DNA from: Gammaproteobacteria bacterium | GTDB taxonomy: Bacteria > Pseudomonadota > Gammaproteobacteria > Pseudomonadales > Azotimanducaceae | DNA: 6,234 nucleotides | NCBI GenBank assembly: GCA_028821035.1 | Contig: JAPPHP010000109.1 | Span: 3,088-9,321, forward strand | Direction of reading: 5' to 3' | Shown: piece by piece, positions 1-5,802 of the stretch | How positions within the stretch are numbered: the stretch's first letter is position 1 | Layout of the letters: every line of letters starts with the position of its first letter | Notes under the pieces: generated by a model | What the model saw: only the letters and a program-made list of their open reading frames with translations | What the model was told of the DNA's origin: nothing | The model's database searches: none | Position numbers and translations under genes: made by a program

Positions 1-1
1 C

Positions 2-1237
2 TGGACGGCCTGGGGCGCGATGGTGCCCGGCTTCGTGCGGGGGCTCGAGGTCTGCCACGAGGCGTGGGGCAAGCTGCCCTGGAAGGACCTCTTCGAACCG
101 GCCATCGTCTTCGCGCGCGAGGGCTTCGTCATCGACCACATGCTGTGGGGCTACGCCAAGGCGACCCGCAAGATGATCGGCCGCTTCCCCAATACCGGCC
201 GCGACGCCTGGTTCCGAAACGGCTACATGCTCGGCGTCGGCGACATGCTCAGGCAGCCGGCGAGCGCGGCGACGCTCGAGGCGTTGCGCGACGAAGGGCC
301 GGACTACTTCTACACGGGGCCGTTCGCCCGGGAACTGGCGGCGGAAGTCCAGCGCCGTGGCGGCGGCATCACCTACGACGACCTCGAGAACTTCGACCAG
401 GCGTTGGTGTCGCCGCCCTGGAAGCCCGGCGAAGCGGGCGGCACGCCATATCGCGGGTTCGAGGTGCCACCGGTTTCCGGGGCGCTGTTCCAGCTCGGTC
501 TGCGCGTCTACGAGGCCGCGGACTTGGGAAGCATGGGCCGCCCGACGGAATCCGTCGAGGCGCTCCACACCCAGGTGCGTCTCGCCCAGGAGCTCTGGAT
601 TCGCGGCCGGGACATCACCCCGGAGAATCAGGCCGAGTGGGTTTCCGAAGCGCACGCCGCCGAGGTGCTCGAAACGATCCGCAACGGACCGCCGCGGCCG
701 TTCCAGGGGTTCTCCGCAGCGACCTGCGCCCTGACGATCGTCGATGCGGCCGGCAACGTGGCGGCCGGGACCCATTCCAGTTCGTCGGAGCCGTTCGGCA
801 CGGGCGTCAACGTCGGCGGCGTCATCCTCAATCGCGCCACCTTCATCCGCAAGTTCACCGACATGCCGCAGGGGTTCTCGACCCAACTCTGGCTGTTCCG
901 GGACGGTAAACCGGCGCTGGCCATGGCGACGCCGAGCCGTTCCCTCATGGAATGCCTGCTGCAGGGGGCGGCGAACGCCGTCGAGTACGAAATGTCCCTG
1001 ACGGACACCGTGTCCGCGCCGCGGTTCGGTCATCCGCATCCGGGCATGACCGCCATCGAGATCGAAGGGGACTTCAGCGAGGAGGTGCTGACCGGCCTGG
1101 CCGCAAAGGGGCACGATCTCTACCGCGTCTCCCCGAAGGACATCAACATGGGGAGCATCCACGGCGTACGCCTGGCCGACGGCATGATCGAGGGGGTTGC
1201 GGATCCGCGGCGGCGGGGTCTCGCCAAGGGCGCCTGA
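2..1237 (+). CDS. Gamma-glutamyltranspeptidase-fold protein, 5'-truncated by window edge
   Basis: This is the C-terminal 411 residues of a GGT-family (N-terminal nucleophile hydrolase) protein. The frame is open to the left edge, so the start, any signal peptide and the first third are outside the window; the Met at base 20 is internal. Family features are the large-subunit segment near the left edge (AMVPGFVRGLE, KLPWKDLFEPAIVFAREGF), the YFYTGPFARELA segment, the small-subunit start ATCALTIVD, FGTG, and the C-terminal ADPRRRG. Aligned by eye to E. coli GGT TTHYSVVD (Thr391), the candidate autoprocessing nucleophile is the Thr at bases 722-724. The His that normally follows it is absent. The gamma-glutamyl-binding Ser-Ser and Gly-Gly motifs are not recognisable; the latter region reads ATPSRS. 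The GGT fold is clear, but substrate and transpeptidase activity are uncertain. It is convergent with vapBC and paralogous to the gene at 1987-3828. Confidence 0.88.
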   Translation, partial: WTAWGAMVPGFVRGLEVCHEAWGKLPWKDLFEPAIVFAREGFVIDHMLWGYAKATRKMIGRFPNTGRDAWFRNGYMLGVGDMLRQPASAATLEALRDEGPDYFYTGPFARELAAEVQRRGGGITYDDLENFDQALVSPPWKPGEAGGTPYRGFEVPPVSGALFQLGLRVYEAADLGSMGRPTESVEALHTQVRLAQELWIRGRDITPENQAEWVSEAHAAEVLETIRNGPPRPFQGFSAATCALTIVDAAGNVAAGTHSSSSEPFGTGVNVGGVILNRATFIRKFTDMPQGFSTQLWLFRDGKPALAMATPSRSLMECLLQGAANAVEYEMSLTDTVSAPRFGHPHPGMTAIEIEGDFSEEVLTGLAAKGHDLYRVSPKDINMGSIHGVRLADGMIEGVADPRRRGLAKGA

Positions 1238-1256
1238 ACCACATCGTACTGTCGCA

Positions 1257-1649
1257 TCAAGCCAACGCCACCGCGACATCGGTCACCGGGAAGTCCTTTC
1301 CTTTGAACAGCAAGGGCTGGCCCAGGGTCCTCGCCAGGGCGTAGGCGAAACAATCGCCGAAGTTCAGGCTGGCCGGGTGGCGCCGCTTGCCGTAGGCGCG
1401 GAAGGCACCTCGGGCAGCGTGCGCCTGGTCGGCGTCAACCGGGACAAGATCGATGCGTGCCTTCGCGATGTACAGATCCAGGTCACGCAGCCCATCGGGC
1501 CCCTAGCGGGCGTCGATCACCATCGACGCCTCGACGAACGAGACGACGGACAGGGCGCGGGTGTCGGCCGCTTCGATCGCTTCGGTGAAGGGCCTTCCCT
1601 CCGGCTCGTTCTGGAGGATCGCGATCAACGCCGAGGTGTCCATCACCAT
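1257..1649 (-). pseudogene. vapC: VapC-type PIN-domain toxin, interrupted by an in-frame TAG
   Basis: VapC toxins are Mg-dependent PIN-domain RNases that cut tRNA or rRNA and are neutralised by VapB. Reading from the ATG at 1649 gives 130 codons plus stop, the normal VapC length, with MVMDTSALIAIL at the start and SLNFGDCFAYALA then LLFKGKDF near the end. The expected acidic residues are at codons 4 (D), 40 (E), 99 (D) and 119 (D). Codon 49 is TAG (1505-1503), between VIDAR and GPDGLRDLDL. Homologues usually carry an aromatic residue there, so a single base change from a Tyr codon would explain it. No frameshift or other stop is seen. Terminated translation would give 48 residues lacking the last two catalytic aspartates, so this copy is probably inactive unless the stop is suppressed or is a sequencing error. 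The start shares one base with the vapB stop (TGATG), indicating coupling. ATG at 1643 is an alternative start. Confidence 0.9.
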
Positions 1650-1903
1650 CAGCTCGGTACACCGCGTTCGTCGTAGCAGAGAATGTCATCGGCGCTGCGG
1701 TCATCCAGGACCGGAAGCGACGCGCAGTGCAGCGCGATCTCGTGAAGCTCCTCGACGAGGTTCCGACCGGGGCGCCGGCTGCGAACCTTGGCCAGGCGAT
1801 CTTCCAACGCCCGGGTGACCGCCTCGGTCTTGGTCTCGCCAGTAAGGCTGGCCAGCGTGGCGGCGAGCTCCTCCGTGGTTCGGTTCCTGATGTTCAGCGC
1901 CAT
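1649..1903 (-). CDS. vapB: VapB-type antitoxin
   Basis: An 84-residue antitoxin of the VapB family (Rv0623-like / PSK operon transcription-factor type). The N-terminus MALNIRN with TEELAATLASLTGETKTEAVTRAL matches the ribbon-helix-helix DNA-binding region, which forms a dimer and autorepresses the operon. The acidic C-terminal part, about residues 50-84 (VEELHEIALHCASLP, DDRSADDILCYDERG), is typical of the segment that wraps the toxin's PIN active site. ATG 1903 is the only start in frame because a TGA lies two codons upstream. There is no convincing Shine-Dalgarno in front of it. The stop overlaps the toxin start by one base. The gene appears intact although its partner vapC is broken, so it may persist as an orphan regulator or as an antitoxin against related toxins elsewhere. 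Identification is by recognised family sequence pattern. Confidence 0.92.
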   Translation of the reverse strand: MALNIRNRTTEELAATLASLTGETKTEAVTRALEDRLAKVRSRRPGRNLVEELHEIALHCASLPVLDDRSADDILCYDERGVPS

Positions 1904-1915
1904 GGGAGTTCATTG

Positions 1916-1944
1916 CGTCTACACAAGTGCATACATCGTAACAA
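1916..1944 (-). promoter_or_regulatory. Possible vapBC promoter
   Basis: On the minus strand TTGTTA (1944-1939) is followed, after 17 bases, by TAGACG (1921-1916). The first is a fair -35 element; the second is a poor -10. If used, transcription would begin only a few bases before the vapB ATG at 1903, giving an almost leaderless mRNA, which agrees with the missing Shine-Dalgarno. The 83 bases between the GGT-like gene and vapB hold nothing else convincing apart from a weak GGGG/CCCC hairpin around 1945-1956. Confidence 0.25.
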
Positions 1945-1986
1945 GGGGCGCACCCCATCCTAACGTCCTGTCGCGCCTGGAGCGGC

Positions 1987-3828
1987 TCAGTATGCGAACG
2001 CTTGCCCGTTCGTGTACGGATGCGCAGCGGCCATCAGCTCGCCGGTCTCCGGGTCCCGGCTGATCCCGGTCCAGAGCCCCTGGGTGTAACGGCGCTTCTC
2101 GGCGGGCAACTGTTCCACCGGCAGGCCGCTGGCCTCGAGCACGGCATCGTCGAATTCCCCGGTCATGACCCGGACCACCCACATGGGCACGGCTTCGGCG
2201 GACGACGCACCGAGGACGGGCCTCGGCAGGAAGAATGCCGGCGCGTCCACCGCCTCCTTGACGTTCATCCCGAAGTGAACCGTGCTGAACAGCGACTGGA
2301 ACGTCTGCTGGTGCAGGCCCGTGGCCATGGAGGCGAACGCGACGGCCGGGCGCCCATTCCGGGTGAGGATGCCCACCTCGATCGGATCCGCCACCCGCCC
2401 GCCGGGCCCGGCCGCCGCCACGGCGGCCTTCTGGTTGACCGCGGGATCGCCGATGGAAATCCCGTCGACGATGATGCCGGTGGCGCCCCACACCACGCAG
2501 TTGATGGAGTGGGTGACGGCGGTCATGTTGCCCCATTGGTCGACGGCGACCACGGTGTCCGAATGGGAGGGCGGCGCTGCCGCGTACTGCGCCGGCATCG
2601 CGCCCTCCTCCATGCGCGACCACAGGGCGTCCGCCGTCTCCGGCCGGATGCGGCTCGCGTGGCTGAGGTCGAGCCCCGGGTAGAGTAGTTCGCGGGTTTC
2701 CGCCGGCAGCATCGACAAGACCATGTTGAAGGTCAGGTTCGATGCCCGCCGCAGGGATTCGCCGTTGGTGGACCAATGGCCCAGGGACCGGATGCCGGCC
2801 GCCTCGCCGAGATGCAGTGCCTCGATCATGTTCACGCCGCCGAAGGACGGCAGACCGTTCGCGTGAATCCGGTAGTCCCCCACGTCCGCCTCCAGCGCCG
2901 GGACCCACATCACCTCGTAGGCCGCCAGGTCCTCGAGCGACATGCTGCCGCCGTCCGCCTGCACCGCCGCCACCGCCCGCTCCGCCCACGGGCCGGTGTA
3001 CATGTAATCGGCGCCCTGTTCGGCGATCGCCTTCAGGCTGCCTGCGAGTGCGGGCTGACGGAACGGTTGCCCTTCCTCGATCCACGCGCCGTCCGCGTTC
3101 GTGAACAGGGCCTTCGATTCCGGTAGCCGCGACAGCGTGTGCTTGCGCGGCTCGAGGAAGCTGACCAGCCGCGTGCTGAAAGGGATCCCCGCTTCGGCGA
3201 TATGGATCGCCGGCGCGAACAGGTGTTCGAAGTCCAACTTGCCGTAGCGGCCGTGCGCCGCCTCCACGGCCTTCATGAAGCCGCCCACCAGCGCGGTGCG
3301 GCCGCTCGGTTCGTCGGAGCCGTACATCTCCTCTTCCGAACCCATGCCGATCGTGCCGGGAATCGACATCGGGTCGTCCTCGCCGAGCACCGCGTTCCAG
3401 CCCGCGTTGAGCGAGACGATCTCGTCGGCGGCGGCGTCGTAGTGCACCATCGTGATGATGCCGAAGTAGCTGATCACCGCCCCGGCGCCGAGGGCCACCT
3501 GCGTTAACGCCGTGGTCATGGCCGCATCGACCGACGACCCGCCCTGGCGCAACGCTTCGAGTCCCGCCCGCTGGGCGAGGGCGTGGTAACTGCCCGTGAC
3601 CGCGCCCTGCCTGCCCTCGACCAGGGGGTTGCCAGGGAACGCGACATCCTCGAGCGCGAGGTACTTCTCCCATTCGCCGGCGGGCCAGCCGCCGGGAGAC
3701 AGATCGACCGCAGGCGCTTCGGCCTGTCCTCCGGCCGCCGCTTCAGGCGTTTTCGTTTCCTCGGCACAACCGGCGGCCAACCCTGCGAACAGCAGGGCGA
3801 GGGCGACGCCCGCGACCGAACGCCTCAT
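1987..3828 (-). CDS. Lipoprotein gamma-glutamyltranspeptidase homologue
   Basis: A 613-residue GGT-family protein of normal family length. Residues 1-21 are a lipoprotein signal: two Arg, a hydrophobic stretch and lipobox LAAGC with Cys21, followed by a Glu/Ala-rich linker. The mature protein should be anchored in the cell envelope. The large-subunit region shows GGSSVDAAMTTAL (97-109), GFMKAVEAAHGRYGKLDFEH (183-202) and YMYTGPWAERA (275-285). The small-subunit start is near SHSDTVVAVDQWGNMTAVTHS (421-441). Aligned by eye to E. coli TTHYSVVD, Ser423 takes the place of nucleophile Thr391, with Thr425 as a second candidate. Asn443 matches Asn411. The Asp433, Ser462-Ser463 and Gly483-Gly484 equivalents appear lost (GRVADP, ASMATG), and the C-terminal DPRR motif reads AHPYTNG. 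The start is ATG 3828, which overlaps the dipeptidase stop as ATGA behind GAGGTG; GTG 3834 lies inside that ribosome site and is less likely. The fold and location are fairly sure; the reaction is not. Confidence 0.9.
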   Translation of the reverse strand: MRRSVAGVALALLFAGLAAGCAEETKTPEAAAGGQAEAPAVDLSPGGWPAGEWEKYLALEDVAFPGNPLVEGRQGAVTGSYHALAQRAGLEALRQGGSSVDAAMTTALTQVALGAGAVISYFGIITMVHYDAAADEIVSLNAGWNAVLGEDDPMSIPGTIGMGSEEEMYGSDEPSGRTALVGGFMKAVEAAHGRYGKLDFEHLFAPAIHIAEAGIPFSTRLVSFLEPRKHTLSRLPESKALFTNADGAWIEEGQPFRQPALAGSLKAIAEQGADYMYTGPWAERAVAAVQADGGSMSLEDLAAYEVMWVPALEADVGDYRIHANGLPSFGGVNMIEALHLGEAAGIRSLGHWSTNGESLRRASNLTFNMVLSMLPAETRELLYPGLDLSHASRIRPETADALWSRMEEGAMPAQYAAAPPSHSDTVVAVDQWGNMTAVTHSINCVVWGATGIIVDGISIGDPAVNQKAAVAAAGPGGRVADPIEVGILTRNGRPAVAFASMATGLHQQTFQSLFSTVHFGMNVKEAVDAPAFFLPRPVLGASSAEAVPMWVVRVMTGEFDDAVLEASGLPVEQLPAEKRRYTQGLWTGISRDPETGELMAAAHPYTNGQAFAY

Positions 3829-4970
3829 CCGCACACCTCGCCGAATATCCGCAGGAAGTTCTCGCCGAGGATGCCCCGCACGGCCTCGTCCGGATATCCC
3901 CGCGCGACGAGGCCCCGGGTGAAGTTGACGAAGTCCCGCGCATCGTCGTAGCCGACGAGGTTCTGGCGGATGGTGATGCCGTGTTCGGCACGGAATCCGA
4001 GCTCCTCGGTGTTCTGGCCAATGGTCTCTTCGGCGATCCCGTGGCTGAGCATGAACGGCCAGTCCGTGCCGATGCCGACGTGCTCCCAGCCCACCACGCC
4101 CACGATGTAGTCGATGTGATCGAGCATGACGTCCACGGTCGCCTTCGCCTCCGGCGGCGCCAGGAAGAAGGGCACGGCGTAGACACCGATCAGTCCGCCG
4201 GTGTCCGCGATCGCCTTGAGCTCCTCGTCCGACTTGGCCCGGTCGTGCATGTAGACGCCCTCGGCGCTCGTGTGGTTGGCCGTGACGGGCGCCTTCGAGA
4301 ACGCGCAGGCGTCGAGGGTCGTCTGCCGGCTGCAGTGGGAGGTGTCGACGATTAGCCCGATGTCGTTCATCTTCTCGACGACTTCGACGCCGTAGTTGCT
4401 GAGGCCCGCATTGGTGCGGTCGGTGCAGCCGGAGCCGACGAAGTCCTGCCGGTTGTAGGTGAGCATGACGGAGCGCGTGCCGAGCGCCTTGGCCCGGTCG
4501 AACTGCCCGAGGTCCCGGGGCAAACCTTCGAGGCCCGGTTGGGCAAAACCGTAGGTGACGTAGTCACCCGCCTCGTGCGCGGCGCGGAAGTCCGCCACCG
4601 TGCCGGCGAAGTCCATCCAAGGCACGGACTGGACCTGTTCGTTCAGCCGCTCGAGCGGTTCCAGCGAACGCTCGCTGACGCCGCCCATGGCGAAGCTGGC
4701 GGCGCTGTGGCCCTTGCAGAAGACCTGCAGCGCGTCGGACGCCCCCTCCGCGGTGAGCGCGTACGGCAACTCCATGCCCTCGAGGAAGCGCTGCCAGGGA
4801 TTCATCGACGGCGGCAGGCGCTCCTCGACGACGTCGCCGGGCAGCCGATCGTAGAGCGCCGGTCCTCCCGGCCCCATGCTGCACATGTCGATGCTGATGC
4901 TGGTCCGGTGCAACTCGGCGGCGCGCTGCTCCTGCTCGGTACCCAAACCCAACTCGTAGTCTCCAGGCAC
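3825..4970 (-). CDS. Peptidase M19 (membrane/renal dipeptidase) homologue with altered metal site
   Basis: A 381-residue protein of the M19 dipeptidase family, a TIM-barrel amidohydrolase-type fold with two zinc ions that usually cleaves dipeptides such as Cys-Gly. Family segments in order are HRTSISID (21-28), GTRSVMLTYN (164-173), GCTDRTNAGLSNYGVEVVEKMN (181-202), LIVDTSHCS (206-214), APVTANHTSA (227-236), EHVGIGTDWP (296-305) and the C-terminal ILGENFLRIFGEV (367-379). Metal ligands matching human His198, His219 and Asp288 are present as His212, His233 and Asp303. The N-terminal HxD ligands are missing (IDMCSM, 27-32), and the bridging Glu region reads GFAQPG with Gln144. No signal peptide is seen, so the product is probably cytoplasmic. 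The GTG start at 4970 has GAGGAG seven bases upstream. The gene lies 52 bases after the sigma gene and overlaps the GGT homologue by ATGA. Dipeptidase activity cannot be assumed. Confidence 0.9.
   Translation of the reverse strand: MPGDYELGLGTEQEQRAAELHRTSISIDMCSMGPGGPALYDRLPGDVVEERLPPSMNPWQRFLEGMELPYALTAEGASDALQVFCKGHSAASFAMGGVSERSLEPLERLNEQVQSVPWMDFAGTVADFRAAHEAGDYVTYGFAQPGLEGLPRDLGQFDRAKALGTRSVMLTYNRQDFVGSGCTDRTNAGLSNYGVEVVEKMNDIGLIVDTSHCSRQTTLDACAFSKAPVTANHTSAEGVYMHDRAKSDEELKAIADTGGLIGVYAVPFFLAPPEAKATVDVMLDHIDYIVGVVGWEHVGIGTDWPFMLSHGIAEETIGQNTEELGFRAEHGITIRQNLVGYDDARDFVNFTRGLVARGYPDEAVRGILGENFLRIFGEVCG
3826..3839 (-). promoter_or_regulatory. Ribosome binding site and ATGA start of the lipoprotein GGT homologue
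   Basis: On the minus strand GAGGTG (3839-3834) precedes ATG 3828 by five bases, and that ATG overlaps the upstream TGA (3827-3825) as ATGA. This supports ATG 3828 as the start over the in-frame GTG at 3834, which would sit within the Shine-Dalgarno. It also indicates translational coupling of the two genes. Confidence 0.75.
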
Positions 4971-4975
4971 GTCGG

Positions 4976-4983
4976 CTCTCCTC
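4976..4983 (-). promoter_or_regulatory. Ribosome binding site for the M19 gene
   Basis: On the minus strand GAGGAGAG (4983-4976) lies just ahead of the GTG at 4970-4968. The spacing is normal and supports the GTG start, the most upstream one in this frame with a good site. Confidence 0.7.
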
Positions 4984-5022
4984 AGGCTGGAACTTTCGAA
5001 TACGCCGGCCGAACGCCGACGG

Positions 5023-5571
5023 TTACAGACGCGCCTGGCGCAGTTCCGCCAGGACGCTCGATATGTACTTCTCCACCATGCTCACGGAGACGCCCATGCG
5101 GCCGGCGATGTCCGCGTAGGAGCACCCTTCGACCCGATGGCACAGGAACGCGCGCGCGGCCTTGTCGCTGACCTGGCCCAGGGCCCGGTCCAGTTCCTCG
5201 AGCTGCTCGATCTGTTCCGTCCAGAGCGACGGGTCGTGTTCTTCGGCGTCCTTGAGATCGCCGAACCCGTCGAGGGAATCCGTCTGGTCGAGCCGCCGTG
5301 CCGCACGGCGACGCCAGCGGTCACGGAGCAGGTTCGCCGCCGCGGAGAACAGGAATCCCTTGCAGTTCGTGGGCGGGGCCCGGTCCACCTGGCGAATCAG
5401 CCGAACGTACAGTTCCTGCAGCAGGTCCTCCGCCTCCGACTCGCTGACGGTGCGCTGAAAGAACGTGCGCAACTGGCGGCTGTAGGCGGCATAGCTGTCG
5501 GACACGTAGTCGTTGCGTCGCGACGAGGGGTTTGCCCCTCGCAGAGAAACGGCGGTAGCAAGGCTGTGCAC
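5023..5571 (-). CDS. ECF-type RNA polymerase sigma factor, FecI-like
   Basis: An extracytoplasmic-function sigma factor that would direct RNA polymerase to a small regulon. With the chosen start it has 182 residues. Sigma region 2 covers about residues 28-92: SYAAYSRQLRTFFQRTVS, ESEAEDLLQELYVRLIRQ, then KGFLFSAAANLLRDRWRRR. Region 4 covers about 122-178: LEELDRALGQVSDKAARAF, CHRVEGCSYADIAGRMGVSV, SMVEKYISSVLAELR, with a helix-turn-helix and the HRVEG-SYADIA pattern of the FecI group. GTG 5571 is chosen for its strong upstream GGAGGG; GTG 5505 (VSDSYAAY) is an alternative giving 160 residues but without a ribosome site. FecI-type factors are normally paired with a FecR anti-sigma factor and a TonB receptor. 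Neither follows here; instead the dipeptidase and GGT homologues do. The reading frame stays open far upstream, but that part does not look like protein. Confidence 0.9.
   Translation of the reverse strand: MHSLATAVSLRGANPSSRRNDYVSDSYAAYSRQLRTFFQRTVSESEAEDLLQELYVRLIRQVDRAPPTNCKGFLFSAAANLLRDRWRRRAARRLDQTDSLDGFGDLKDAEEHDPSLWTEQIEQLEELDRALGQVSDKAARAFLCHRVEGCSYADIAGRMGVSVSMVEKYISSVLAELRQARL
5524..5541 (-). repeat. Perfect hairpin at the 5' end of the sigma gene
   Basis: CGAGGGG and CCCCTCG are 7-base arms around a 4-base loop. The repeat lies in the first codons if translation starts at GTG 5571, or in the untranslated leader about 18 bases before GTG 5505. No T run follows on the minus strand, so it is not a standard terminator. 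It could modulate translation or mRNA stability of the sigma factor, or be a by-product of GC-rich coding. Confidence 0.5.
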
Positions 5572-5575
5572 AATG

Positions 5576-5582
5576 CCCTCCC
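5576..5582 (-). promoter_or_regulatory. Ribosome binding site for the sigma gene
   Basis: On the minus strand GGGAGGG (5582-5576) lies four bases ahead of GTG 5571. This is the reason for preferring that start over GTG 5505. Confidence 0.6.
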
Positions 5583-5608
5583 CCCAATGAGCTCTGTGAC
5601 TCCCTAAA

Positions 5609-5648
5609 CATACGGCAATGTATGGAAACAGTACAGTGCTGTATGGAA
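5609..5648. promoter_or_regulatory. Phased repeat cluster, candidate operator in the divergent region
   Basis: The 9-mer TGTATGGAA occurs at 5619-5627 and again at 5640-5648, a period of 21 bases or two helical turns. An inverted half-site CATAC (5609-5613) faces GTATG (5620-5624) with centres 11 bases apart, so three half-sites fall on one DNA face. Between them TACAG-TG-CTGTA (5632-5643) is a second small dyad. The cluster lies between the sigma gene and the flavoprotein gene and is less GC-rich than its surroundings, as expected of a promoter or operator. I could not assign confident -35/-10 boxes on either strand. The rest of the 231-base intergenic region (5572-5802) shows the two ribosome sites at its ends and nothing else I can support. 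Confidence 0.5.
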
Positions 5649-5802
5649 GGCACGAATCGCCCGTCCAAAAGCTGCGGAAACGAAAGGGCGTTGCGTCTAG
5701 CAGGGAGTGCTGGACGGCTCTTGGCTGGGGCTGGAGGCAGCGCCGCCAGGGCGATGGCTTCGGTGGCGCCAAGCGGAGTGCCGCCAAGTCGGAGGGTGAC
5801 GC

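Noticed and set aside
64..909. A 281-codon plus-strand open frame inside the first GGT gene
   Set aside because: Arg-rich composition in the wrong frame; the GGT frame explains the region.
1257..1505. Downstream half of vapC as a separate small gene restarting after the TAG
   Set aside because: No ribosome site or good start follows the stop, and the sequence continues the VapC domain without a gap.
1923..1936. Shared ATGTATG sequence in front of vapB and in the divergent-region repeats as a common operator
   Set aside because: Only seven bases match, without the GGAA extension or the repeat spacing; chance is sufficient.
1945..1956. GGGG-TGCG-CCCC hairpin after the lipoprotein GGT gene as a terminator
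   Set aside because: The stem is only four base pairs and no T run follows on the minus strand.
1919..3673. A 584-codon open frame on the minus strand inside the lipoprotein GGT gene
   Set aside because: It overlaps the GGT homologue in another frame, is rich in Arg, Gly and Pro with no domain, and is the usual shadow of high-GC coding sequence.
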